Shown one piece after another: positions 19,670 to 28,177 of a stretch of DNA of 64,000 nucleotides (positions within the stretch are counted from its first letter, which is position 1; the number at the start of each line of letters is the position of its first letter). The notes under the pieces were generated by a model that worked only from the letters and a program-made list of their open reading frames with translations, made no database searches and was not told the DNA's origin. Location of the stretch: NCBI RefSeq assembly GCF_000613125.1, contig NZ_HG964497.1:1622011-1686010 (forward strand). Reading direction: 5' to 3'. This DNA is from Bacillus sp. EB01 (GTDB taxonomy: Bacteria > Bacillota > Bacilli > Bacillales > Cytobacillaceae). The translations under genes were made by a program, and so were the position numbers.

Positions 19670-20575
19670 CTAATACTTAGTAGGCAACTTTAACCAACTA
19701 CCTAATAAATGATCATAAGATTCCGGACTGAATTTTTCATAACCAGATCCCGGAAAAAATGTTAACTCTCCGAAATATAGCCGATCGTTAGTTTCATAAA
19801 AATCAACTCTCACAAAAGGAATATCCTTTGACAATTTTTGTGCAAATTCAATCATTTGGTTATAATGCTTTGGCTTAGGTGTTACCTTGGTACTGTTGGG
19901 ATAATGTCTTTTAAAGGGCATTTTTTCCCAATCTAAATTATAGAAATCGATATTTAAACCTTCTGAAGAATTTCTATTAAGACATACAAATGAACACTTT
20001 ACCTCTCCATTAAAACACATAAATTTATAATCCAATAATTCTTTTCCATTTTCTTGGGTTAAGTATTCCTCACAAATAATTTTGGGCTTAATATCTTTGT
20101 AAGGCCACTCTCTGTGTACCAAATAATATCTTTTTCTCAACCAAGAGTTAATTTCTTTTTTCAGTTTTAAAAAATCAATTTTAGATTTATCTTTACAAAT
20201 AAATACATCTCCAGAAGTATGATTGGGCTTTAATACAAACTGTTTAGGCAGAGCATCAAAGTTAATTTCTTCAAAGGAATCATATATACCTATAATTGGT
20301 ACTAAATATTCATTACCAACTACACTACTTATGTGTTCCCTAACTTTGATCTTATCTACTAAATCTGTATATAAGGGGTTGCGATTATAAAGCTTTAACC
20401 ATTGTAGTTTTTCGTTAAAAGATTTCGGATTAGATAAATTAAGCCTATTGCCTGTAAAGTTTTTATATTGAAGCTTTAAATAAGATTTGTCTGGAATAAA
20501 AGTTTGTATTATGGGCAAGTGCCAAACCTTTGACAATATTTTACGAGCAGTATATGAAGTATTTAACTCTTGCAA
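19670..20575 (-). CDS. TupA-like ATP-grasp protein (copy 1)
   Basis: A 301-residue protein of the ATPgrasp_TupA family, first noted near teichuronopeptide synthesis genes. The start is TTG after AAGGGG. Seen: NPKSFNEKLQWLKLYNRNPLYTDLVDKIKVREHI at the N-terminus (the family hallmark), QFVLKPNHTSGDVFICKD (ATP-grasp Lys and loop), ICEEYL, DYKFMCFNGEVKC and the metal site VRVDFYETNDRLYFGELTFFPGSG (D..E). ATP-grasp enzymes form amide bonds via acyl phosphates, so it may add an amino acid to a uronic acid carboxylate of the polymer; that role is inference. A second homologue lies at 24751-25641. Confidence 0.83.
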   Translation of the reverse strand: MQELNTSYTARKILSKVWHLPIIQTFIPDKSYLKLQYKNFTGNRLNLSNPKSFNEKLQWLKLYNRNPLYTDLVDKIKVREHISSVVGNEYLVPIIGIYDSFEEINFDALPKQFVLKPNHTSGDVFICKDKSKIDFLKLKKEINSWLRKRYYLVHREWPYKDIKPKIICEEYLTQENGKELLDYKFMCFNGEVKCSFVCLNRNSSEGLNIDFYNLDWEKMPFKRHYPNSTKVTPKPKHYNQMIEFAQKLSKDIPFVRVDFYETNDRLYFGELTFFPGSGYEKFSPESYDHLLGSWLKLPTKY

Positions 20576-20612
20576 TTTAATTCCCCTTTTAAAGATTAAA
20601 TGTTTTATACTC

Positions 20613-21806
20613 CTAACTAGATCTTTTGTACTTTATTTGTCCGTAACCACACAAAACAAAAACAAAGAGCAAGATATATATACGATCAAAATAAGAAACA
20701 AATCCATAGTCTAAAATTAATAAGATTAATAATATTACGAATAGTAATTTATTTATAAAGTCTTTATTTTGATTTAAAAACAACCTCACTAATATTATTA
20801 ATCTAATAAAATAATAAAATATAAGTGAAGGTATTCCTCCTGATATTAATATTTCAATGTAGTTATTATGCGAATATGTCCCATATGATCCTGGGAAATG
20901 TCTGAAAGTATCTAATCCGTATCCGGTCCATGGTCTTAATTTGAAATACTCCCACCCTAATTCAACAAATAAATTTCTAGTTTTAGCTGAACCCTCTTCT
21001 ATCTCTTCACCAGAAAACATGCTAATTAATGCTTCCATTCTATAACCAATAATGTTATAGAAAACAGGCATTTTCATAACAACAAGATAAAAAGTAATAG
21101 CAGCAAGGGATGCAAAAAAAATATTTTTTATTCTACTTTTAGGATTCAACATAAATAATAGAAGTATAGTACCAAAAACAACTAAAAATAGTCCTTTTCG
21201 AGAGCCCGTGAGAAGAACAATTAAACTAAACCAAACTAGAAAAAATAAATCACAATTATTTTTAAGTTTGTTATATTTATAAAGATAAATTAAATATGAA
21301 ATACCACTTATTAAGGCAATTGTATTTGCATTATACCTGACATATTGTCCAAAGATAGTTAAACTAATATCCCAACCCAGTCTACCTGAAAAAATTTGAT
21401 CAATTGATACGAAAACAATAACTAATGAAAAAATCATTCCTACTCTTGCAAAAATGATAAGGCTCTTTTCCAAATAATCATTTATCAGAACAAAATTATA
21501 AAATAAAAGGGTAAAAATAAAATTAATAATTAGTGTAGTGGCCATAGATAAGCTTGTGTTTTGATTAATTGAGATTCCCATAAAAGAAACAAATAAACTT
21601 TGGGCAATAAAAAGGAAAGAAAAAATGAAATATATATTAAAATAGAATTTTTTTTTTGTTAAAATCACAAGTACAATAAACCCACAAAATAATAACATGA
21701 ATAGTTGATTAATCAGTGTGTGTGGGAGGAAAACCTCACTTAGGAGGTATATAACAAATGTCAAATTTACAAATGATCTTAATAAGATATCTTGTTTCCT
21801 ATTCAT
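20613..21806 (-). CDS. O-antigen ligase/polymerase-like membrane protein (Wzy candidate)
   Basis: A 397-residue protein with about 10-12 predicted transmembrane helices and one larger external loop containing the WTGYGLDTFRHF-SHNNYIE segment, which is characteristic of the O-antigen ligase (Wzy_C) family. The expected role is polymerisation of flipped repeat units outside the membrane. The stop-to-start relation with the upstream glycosyltransferase is an 8-base overlap. Very AT-rich. Confidence 0.82.
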   Translation of the reverse strand: MNRKQDILLRSFVNLTFVIYLLSEVFLPHTLINQLFMLLFCGFIVLVILTKKKFYFNIYFIFSFLFIAQSLFVSFMGISINQNTSLSMATTLIINFIFTLLFYNFVLINDYLEKSLIIFARVGMIFSLVIVFVSIDQIFSGRLGWDISLTIFGQYVRYNANTIALISGISYLIYLYKYNKLKNNCDLFFLVWFSLIVLLTGSRKGLFLVVFGTILLLFMLNPKSRIKNIFFASLAAITFYLVVMKMPVFYNIIGYRMEALISMFSGEEIEEGSAKTRNLFVELGWEYFKLRPWTGYGLDTFRHFPGSYGTYSHNNYIEILISGGIPSLIFYYFIRLIILVRLFLNQNKDFINKLLFVILLILLILDYGFVSYFDRIYILLFVFVLCGYGQIKYKRSS

Positions 21807-22908
21807 CGTTGCACCGCATGTTTTTATTACGTCCTTTGGCTATAATATCTTGCAAATAATTCACCCATTTTTGACTGACTATATTTGAATCAAATAAGTT
21901 TCTAATTTGTATTGCATTCCTACTAATTTTATCAGCTAATTCTTTTGAACTAGCTAACTCTTTCATCGCATTACTCATTGCATCAATATCATTTACCGGC
22001 ACTAGTATACCATTAGCTCTGTCTTTAATAATCTCAGCAGGTCCGCCAGAGGGGCAATCAGTTGATATTACTGGTACACCTATAGCCATAGATTCTATAA
22101 CAACGTTCGGCAAACCTTCGTAATTTGAACTTAGTACAAACATGGAAGCTCCGTTAATGTCCTCTAATAATTCGGAACTCCTTCCTGGAAAATTAAATGA
22201 ACCAGCTGGTAAAAGTAAGGAAGCAAGACCAGTTAATTCGTTTCTTAAATTACCATCTCCATAAATAGTTAAAGAATATTCTGGGTGAGTTTCCCGAAAT
22301 AAGGCAAAAGCCTTTATTAATAATGGAAAGTTTTTTTGATTATCAAATCGACCAGCACCTATAATTTCTTTTCGTCTCTCACCTTCCCAAGGGAGCGGTA
22401 AACGATTTAAATCTAATGGATTAGGTAATATTTTTCCTTTTTTTTGAATTTTCGCAGAAAAAAAGCTAGCTGCTTCTTTAGTTTGGAATATAATTCCGGA
22501 TGCGAAAGGATAAAAAATTTTCCTTAATATTCTTGACTCCTTTTTCCATGGCATCACCCAAGGATTATTTCTTTCTGAGACAACTACGGGGATTTTTGTC
22601 CCTAACAATGCAGGAATAACATAAATTCCAATGTCTTCTGGTAATGATAAGACTATATCCGGTTTTACCCCTTTTACTAAATCTCTTAAAATTTTATATC
22701 TAAGCATTTTATCAAATAAAGAATTAATTGATTTCTTTCCTATAGGTAGAACCTTTACTTTCTCAGGGATATCATATAATACTTTTTCATTATCAATTGT
22801 AATTATAGTGGCTTGTATTCCCATGTTGTCTGCATATTTAACAAGTTCTGAAATAACTCGCTCAGCTCCACCCGCCCACATACTACGAGTTACAAAAGCT
22901 ATTTTCAA
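21799..22908 (-). CDS. Glycosyltransferase family 4 protein
   Basis: A 369-residue GT-B enzyme. N-terminal MKIAFVTRSMWAGGAERVISELVKYA is the canonical GT4 start. VVSERNNPW, GAGRFDNQKNFPLLIKAF, SLTIYGDG, FVLSSNYEGLPNVVIESMA (E-x7-E) and STDCPSGGPAEII follow. This combination resembles amylovoran/EpsD-type retaining transferases. Sugar specificity cannot be read from sequence. ATG start; overlaps the Wzy candidate by 8 bases. Confidence 0.88.
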   Translation of the reverse strand: MKIAFVTRSMWAGGAERVISELVKYADNMGIQATIITIDNEKVLYDIPEKVKVLPIGKKSINSLFDKMLRYKILRDLVKGVKPDIVLSLPEDIGIYVIPALLGTKIPVVVSERNNPWVMPWKKESRILRKIFYPFASGIIFQTKEAASFFSAKIQKKGKILPNPLDLNRLPLPWEGERRKEIIGAGRFDNQKNFPLLIKAFALFRETHPEYSLTIYGDGNLRNELTGLASLLLPAGSFNFPGRSSELLEDINGASMFVLSSNYEGLPNVVIESMAIGVPVISTDCPSGGPAEIIKDRANGILVPVNDIDAMSNAMKELASSKELADKISRNAIQIRNLFDSNIVSQKWVNYLQDIIAKGRNKNMRCNDE

Positions 22909-22946
22909 TAATAAAACTCCCTTTTTCTCTTTATATAATAAAAAAA

Positions 22947-23594
22947 TTACAATGAGTTGATTAATTTGTTTATATCAATGAATCTTGATAACCCAAACGG
23001 CTCCTGGGAAGCTTCAATATGCTTTTGATTTTTTGCTGATTTAATATAAACAACCGAATTTAAAAGTGGATAATCTTTTGATGTAAAACATATTTTATTT
23101 TTCAAGGGCAAGTTATCAAATTCTATTAAATGTTGTTCTGTACATCCATTTTGATCATTAAACTTCACTAATAATTTATTTAAATTTACTCTATTGCATC
23201 TTCTAACCCATTTACGGAGCGCTTCTTCCTCGCTTTTATAATGCAGAAAGATAATTTCTATATCCTGAAGTTTGCCAATTGGGTATGTTCCAAATTTCTT
23301 ATCAGTTTTTAGTTGTTCATAATACTTTGAATTATTAGGGTTAATAAATTCTAATTTTGAATTTAAATAATACCTCAAATTTGAAACAAACTTTAAAAAA
23401 TCGTCTGCCATAAAATATAAACCTATAGTCGGACTATTATAGGGTAGTTCATAACTTTGATATATAAATCCTCCCCAACAATTATTTGATATGATAGTAA
23501 AATCTTTTCCCTTTACTATCTTCTTTCTATATTTGCATGTTTTTTCTATATATTTTTTTTTCACTCTAATTTTAAATCCTTCAAAACTAGGCAT
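22947..23594 (-). CDS. DUF1919 family protein
   Basis: A 215-residue protein with the DUF1919 signature: FTIISNNCWGGFIYQSYELPYNSPTIGLYF, then FLKFVSNLRYYL, YPIGKLQDIEIIFLHYKSEEEA and LLVKFNDQNGCT. Such proteins are found in exopolysaccharide clusters (they are sometimes named as acyltransferases), but the biochemical role is not settled. No membrane helix. It lies between two glycosyltransferase genes with short spacers, so it presumably modifies a repeat-unit sugar. Confidence 0.75.
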   Translation of the reverse strand: MPSFEGFKIRVKKKYIEKTCKYRKKIVKGKDFTIISNNCWGGFIYQSYELPYNSPTIGLYFMADDFLKFVSNLRYYLNSKLEFINPNNSKYYEQLKTDKKFGTYPIGKLQDIEIIFLHYKSEEEALRKWVRRCNRVNLNKLLVKFNDQNGCTEQHLIEFDNLPLKNKICFTSKDYPLLNSVVYIKSAKNQKHIEASQEPFGLSRFIDINKLINSL

Positions 23595-23611
23595 TAAATC
23601 ACCCCTTAAAA

Positions 23612-24718
23612 TTAACTTTTGATAACATTACTGTAATAGTTGTTATAAAGTTCCTTCATTTTTTGGGCATTTTCTTTTATACTAAACCCTGAACTTATTA
23701 TTTTATTTTTAACTTGTTCTAAGATTAATGAACGGTCTTTAGGATTATTATTAACTATTATACTTGCCCACTCATTAGGTTTCTGATTTAAAGAAATAAA
23801 CCTCACTAAGTCAGTTATTTCTACTTCATTAGAAACTGTATCTGCTACAAAGCATGGTAAACAAGCTGCTTGTGCTTCTATTAATGTTAATGGTAATCCT
23901 TCGAATCTTGAAGTCATTACAATCATATCCATTGCTTGCATTAAGTTTGGCACTTCAAAGGACTTTCCAACAAAGTATATAAATTCAGAAAGTCCCATTT
24001 CTTTTGTCTTTTGTTCAATATCATTTTTTAAAGCACCTTCACCTATTAACATTAATCTAAATTTAGGGTTAAGTTTATATAACTCTTTAAATACTTCTAT
24101 TAAATAATCATGGTTTTTTTGATAATTAAAGTGACCAACGTGTCCAATTAAGATGTTGTCATCTTTAAGATTTAACTTCTGTCTATATTCTTCTCTAGTG
24201 TTTTTATTAAAAATATATTTAGATATATCAATACCATTATTAATAACTTCAAATGGTTTTTCTTTATAAAGCCATCTTCCCGCTTTAGTACCACAAGCAA
24301 AACCATGAGTATAATAGGAATCAAAAGAGTTTCGTAATAGAACATGAAATATTTTGTATTTTGTTTTACTGTTATGGCTATGGGGTATTCTTATAAGAAC
24401 TCCACTTTTTTTGGCTGCATACATTTCTATTGCTAATGTGCAACTATTTCCGTGCGCATGTATTATATCGTATTTATTATTTTTGATTATTTTTATTAAT
24501 TTATTGATATATCTAATGGGATTACGCATTCTGCCTTCAATTTTATATATTTGACTATTATATGATAAGATTTCTTCTTCCAATTCACTCCTAATGGTAT
24601 TGGGAACCACAAAGTCAAATTGTATATCCGATTTATCCATTGCGCGAAAATAATTCAATATAACGTTTGTTATTCCATCCATATCAAATCGAGTAGTTGA
24701 TATTATTAAAATCTTCAT
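23612..24718 (-). CDS. Glycosyltransferase family 4 protein (EpsF-like)
   Basis: A 368-residue GT-B enzyme. Visible: MDGITNVILNYFRAM, YDIIHAHGNSCTLAIEMYAAKKSGV, RIPHSHNSKTKY, then IGHVGHFNYQKNHDYLIEVFKEL, LMLIGEGALK, IVMTSRFEGLPLTLIEAQA (E-x7-E) and ADTVSNEVEITD. This order is that of Bacillus EpsF and related family members of capsule clusters. Seventeen bases separate it from the downstream DUF1919 gene. Confidence 0.87.
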   Translation of the reverse strand: MKILIISTTRFDMDGITNVILNYFRAMDKSDIQFDFVVPNTIRSELEEEILSYNSQIYKIEGRMRNPIRYINKLIKIIKNNKYDIIHAHGNSCTLAIEMYAAKKSGVLIRIPHSHNSKTKYKIFHVLLRNSFDSYYTHGFACGTKAGRWLYKEKPFEVINNGIDISKYIFNKNTREEYRQKLNLKDDNILIGHVGHFNYQKNHDYLIEVFKELYKLNPKFRLMLIGEGALKNDIEQKTKEMGLSEFIYFVGKSFEVPNLMQAMDMIVMTSRFEGLPLTLIEAQAACLPCFVADTVSNEVEITDLVRFISLNQKPNEWASIIVNNNPKDRSLILEQVKNKIISSGFSIKENAQKMKELYNNYYSNVIKS

Positions 24719-24750
24719 TATAACCCTCTCTATTTTTCTAATTCAGAAGA

Positions 24751-25641
24751 TTAATTAGGCAATTTAATCCAATCACCCATTTTTAATTCCATATTATGAG
24801 GTTGAATTTTCCCGAACCCTGCATCGCTCATAAATGTAATTTCTCCGAAATATAATTTATTATTTATAACATAAAAATCTATCCTAGCATGGGGAAAGGG
24901 AGAAGATAATTTCTTTGCATAATCTATCATTTTTTCATACTGTGCTGGCTTATTGAAATTCTTACTTTCCTCATAGGGGAAATTTATTTGCACCTTTTCC
25001 AAAAGGCTCCAATTTTTATCGTATACTCTTCTTTTATGTTCTATAAATCTATCTGTATCAACTGCTGTAAATGCAATTTCATGCTTCCCATCAATATTAT
25101 TAAAGCAAAACACTTTATAGTCGACGGGAACATTTAAATTATCTTCTGAAAGAAAACGCTCAATTATTATTCTTGGTTTAATTACACCATAAAACCATTC
25201 GCCGTAACATGGGACATACTTCATTTTAAGCCACTTTGCTAGTTGTTTTTTAGTTTTAATTCTATCTAATTTGTCTTTATTCTTACATATAATATTATTT
25301 CCTGATCCATGAGTTACTTTAATTACAAATTGTCGAGGTAAATCATCAAACGGAATTTCATTAGGATCATGCCCGACCCAAATTATCTCGTTTAATAGGT
25401 CTTCTCCACCCATATTTTTTATATATTCTCTTACTAAGAACTTATCAGTACAGACTGGCATTAATTCATTTCTATAATTTAATTTCATCCAATTGAGCTT
25501 CTCATTATAGGTTTTGGGGTTATCTAAATTTAACTTTCGCCTAAATTTAACAAAATATATAATAATAAAAACTATTTTGGGATTATATTTATAGAGTATG
25601 TTTAGTGGGGTTAGCAAAATATTCTTAATTTTTTTCTTCAT
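24751..25641 (-). CDS. TupA-like ATP-grasp protein (copy 2)
   Basis: A 296-residue homologue of the protein at 19670-20575. Shared features: RRKLNLDNPKTYNEKLNWMKL, CTDKFLVREYIK, QFVIKVTHGSGNNIICKNK, PRIIIERFLSE, DYKVFCFNN and ARIDFYVINNKLYFGEITFMSDAGF. A hydrophobic N-terminal stretch (about residues 10-30) may associate it with the membrane. Two such enzymes in one cluster suggest two different amide or ligation steps, or an amino-acid-decorated polymer; this is inference. Confidence 0.83.
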   Translation of the reverse strand: MKKKIKNILLTPLNILYKYNPKIVFIIIYFVKFRRKLNLDNPKTYNEKLNWMKLNYRNELMPVCTDKFLVREYIKNMGGEDLLNEIIWVGHDPNEIPFDDLPRQFVIKVTHGSGNNIICKNKDKLDRIKTKKQLAKWLKMKYVPCYGEWFYGVIKPRIIIERFLSEDNLNVPVDYKVFCFNNIDGKHEIAFTAVDTDRFIEHKRRVYDKNWSLLEKVQINFPYEESKNFNKPAQYEKMIDYAKKLSSPFPHARIDFYVINNKLYFGEITFMSDAGFGKIQPHNMELKMGDWIKLPN

Positions 25642-25662
25642 TAAATTACTTCCCTTTACAGT

Positions 25663-26526
25663 TTATTCACCAAGAGATTTAAGTTCTGTAAAATTTCCAC
25701 CGAACTTTTCTTGTTCAAAAATCTTTACATCAACTAAATACCTGTACCAATAACACTCAAAGTAGTGGAAAATATAGCCTTCCCTTCCATCTAAGAAGCC
25801 TAATCTTATATAGTAGTTATAAACAAACCATAACCAAGCTCTCATATATCTCGGTGCCCTGTAATATATTCCAAATTTCTTTTTTCTTGTCTGCTCAATT
25901 TTCTTATCAGTTTTTATACTTTCCGATAACCCATTTTTGTAAGCGATATAATCTTGCATCTCTCGAGTAGCATACCAATTGTATTTTTTTATAAAGCTAT
26001 CTATATCTTTAAAATCATGATGTATAAATCTTTCATTCAAGAAAATAGACTTTCCGCTTAATAAGATAGTATGAGCATCTCTTTTTCTATCCTCTATTTT
26101 TCCTTTCCCTCTCTTAAAAACCATTAGCTTCCTTTTTTTACTCGCCCCATATTTTAATCTCTTCCCCAAAAAATAAAGCCAAGCTTCCATTGTAAAACCA
26201 TTTATATCATCGTCTGAATGAAGCTCCATCAAATCCTCTAGTTTTTTGCACAATTCCGGAGTAAATCTCTCGTCAGCATCTAATCGAAGTATCCATTTCG
26301 TTGTTATATTTGTATTATCAATACCCCAGTTAAATTGTTGAGCATAATATTCAAATGGATTATAATAAACCTCTGCCCCATTAGCCTCGGCAATTTCAAC
26401 TGTATTATCAGTACTTCCACTATCGATAATAACTACTCTACTTGCAAAACCCTTTATTGATTCTAAACAAGGAACAATATTCTGACTTTCATTTTTAGTA
26501 AGAATTATTGCCGTTAAGTCCGCCAT
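25663..26526 (-). CDS. Glycosyltransferase family 2 protein
   Basis: A 287-residue inverting GT-A enzyme of the WaaE/KdtX-like type. Seen: MADLTAIILTKNESQNIVPCLESI at the N-terminus, VVIIDSGSTDNTVEIAEANGAEV, and the DXD-like LRLDADERFTPEL. EAWLYFLGKRLKYG and KRDAHTILLSGKS follow. I chose ATG 26524-26526 because it begins directly at the conserved domain, although its ribosome site is weak; an upstream TTG (26560-26562) would add 12 residues. Confidence 0.85.
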   Translation of the reverse strand: MADLTAIILTKNESQNIVPCLESIKGFASRVVIIDSGSTDNTVEIAEANGAEVYYNPFEYYAQQFNWGIDNTNITTKWILRLDADERFTPELCKKLEDLMELHSDDDINGFTMEAWLYFLGKRLKYGASKKRKLMVFKRGKGKIEDRKRDAHTILLSGKSIFLNERFIHHDFKDIDSFIKKYNWYATREMQDYIAYKNGLSESIKTDKKIEQTRKKKFGIYYRAPRYMRAWLWFVYNYYIRLGFLDGREGYIFHYFECYWYRYLVDVKIFEQEKFGGNFTELKSLGE

Positions 26527-26567
26527 CTTTTGTATCACATTCCTCGATTTTATTTGTACCAAGCTTT

Positions 26568-27425
26568 TTATTTTTCTGTCTTATATATAGTAGTAGCAAA
26601 ATCCCATACTCTATAATTTACTTTATATTTAGACATTTCTTGGTCATAAACCAAATTCCCAAAAACCTTGTTATATAGTTTAGTTTTATCCCAAACCAAT
26701 TTCAAAAAAGGATTTAATAATTTAGTCACCCTCAGCTTTTTCCCATGATGTTCAGAAATAATTTTAACCATTTCACTTGTTTTAACGTACTCAAGATTTT
26801 GAGGAAAGAATGTGCCGCTTTCTTCATACTCAATCATCAAACGTAGAAATTCACTTAAATTATCTACATGTATCATACTTCGCCTATTTTCAATATCTGG
26901 GAAAACAGGTGTCACCCTTGCTATTTTTGATAATTTAGGAAAGTTACCTTTTGAACCCTTACCATATATCATGGGAGGTCTAACAATTACAATTCTAAAT
27001 TCCGTACTCACTAAGCTTTCTAGTCCTTTTTCAGCCTGGAGTTTACTATTTCCATAAAAGTTACTTGGAGAAGGCCTAGTGTTTAAATTAATAACTCTAT
27101 TTTCGTTGCCGCTGTCTCCGTAAACTATAATGCTACTCATAAAAATAAATTGTTTTATCCCTTCCGCCTTAGCCTTCCTAGCAATCTCAATTGTAAGATC
27201 GCGGTTAACTTTGTAATAAAGTTCTTCTAATTTCGGATCAGATGAAACATGAGCAATACCTGCTACATGTAAAATAGCGTCATAAATGGAAAAGTCCTTC
27301 TCTTTCCAAGTATCCTTTCTCAGGCTAATTGTATCTATTGAATATTTACCGGGATAGTTTTGTAACCACTTAATGAAACTGTTACCTACATAACTATTTT
27401 TTCCTGTAATGAGTATTTTCTTCAA
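26568..27425 (-). CDS. NAD-dependent epimerase/dehydratase family protein
   Basis: A 285-residue extended SDR. The N-terminal ITGKNSYVGNSFIKWL is a slightly atypical glycine motif (GKNSYVG). ILHVAGIAH, MSSIIVYGDSG, the catalytic SNFYGNSKLQAEKGL (Y-x-x-x-K), RPPMIYGKGSKGNFPKL and RRSMIHVDNLSEFLRLMIE are as in the UDP-glucose 4-epimerase-like family that accompanies priming transferases. It probably makes a 4-keto reduced or epimerised UDP-HexNAc used by the priming enzyme just downstream of EpsC; substrate inferred only from context. Confidence 0.83.
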   Translation of the reverse strand: MKKILITGKNSYVGNSFIKWLQNYPGKYSIDTISLRKDTWKEKDFSIYDAILHVAGIAHVSSDPKLEELYYKVNRDLTIEIARKAKAEGIKQFIFMSSIIVYGDSGNENRVINLNTRPSPSNFYGNSKLQAEKGLESLVSTEFRIVIVRPPMIYGKGSKGNFPKLSKIARVTPVFPDIENRRSMIHVDNLSEFLRLMIEYEESGTFFPQNLEYVKTSEMVKIISEHHGKKLRVTKLLNPFLKLVWDKTKLYNKVFGNLVYDQEMSKYKVNYRVWDFATTIYKTEK

Positions 27426-27441
27426 TTTAAGAGATCTCCTA

Positions 27442-28056
27442 TTACTTACTATTTTCCTTCTTTGTGGTTAGTCCGGTGCCACCTTCAAGAACACCTTCAC
27501 TTTTTATAACACTAATTATAGTTCCAAAGAAACACTTAACATCCATCCAGAAACACAAATTACTAACATATTCGCCATCAAGACTTGCCTTTATTTTAAT
27601 TGGAAGTTCATCTCTACCATTGATTTGAGCCCAACCTGTTAATCCAGGAAGAATGTCATTTGCACCATATTTATCTCTCTCTTCTATTAAATCATATTGA
27701 TTCCATAGTGCCGGCCTAGGACCAATTATACTCATTTCTCCCACAAAGATATTCCAAATTTGCGGTAACTCATCCAAAGAAGTTTTCCTTAGATATTTTC
27801 CTAAATTAGTAATGTATGAATCCGGATTCTTTAATAAATGAGTTGGGGTATCGTTTGGTGTCTCAATGCGCATTGTTCGGAATTTCAAAATATTAAAATG
27901 ATTTTTATGAATACCAACACGTTTCTGTTTAAAGAATACTGGACCTCTTGAATCAAGTTTAATAGCAATTATTAATATTAAAAAGAGGGGCGCCAGAATA
28001 ATTAAAGTAAATAAAGATAATAGAATGTCTAGTAAACGTTTTACTTTAAGATACAT
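27442..28056 (-). CDS. Undecaprenyl-phosphate sugar-phosphate transferase (EpsL/WecP-like priming enzyme)
   Basis: A 204-residue priming enzyme that transfers a sugar-1-phosphate to undecaprenyl phosphate. The ATG 28054-28056 (MYLKVKR) has AAGGAG eight bases upstream, better than the upstream in-frame Met. One membrane helix (about residues 8-32) precedes the polyisoprenyl-phosphate HexNAc transferase domain: DSRGPVFFKQKRVG, NILKFRTMR, LRKTSLDELPQIWNIFVGEMSIIGPRP, PGLTGWAQINGRD. It follows the EpsC-type dehydratase, suggesting a modified HexNAc as first sugar. Confidence 0.92.
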   Translation of the reverse strand: MYLKVKRLLDILLSLFTLIILAPLFLILIIAIKLDSRGPVFFKQKRVGIHKNHFNILKFRTMRIETPNDTPTHLLKNPDSYITNLGKYLRKTSLDELPQIWNIFVGEMSIIGPRPALWNQYDLIEERDKYGANDILPGLTGWAQINGRDELPIKIKASLDGEYVSNLCFWMDVKCFFGTIISVIKSEGVLEGGTGLTTKKENSK

Positions 28057-28177
28057 ATTATTAATCTCCTTATCCAATGGGAGCTAATTTACTAAAAACA
28101 CAAAACAATTAATTATGGTCAAAAAAATAGCCCCTATCTATCTTTAGTTTAGGAGCTGTACTTTTATTTGAAACTTG

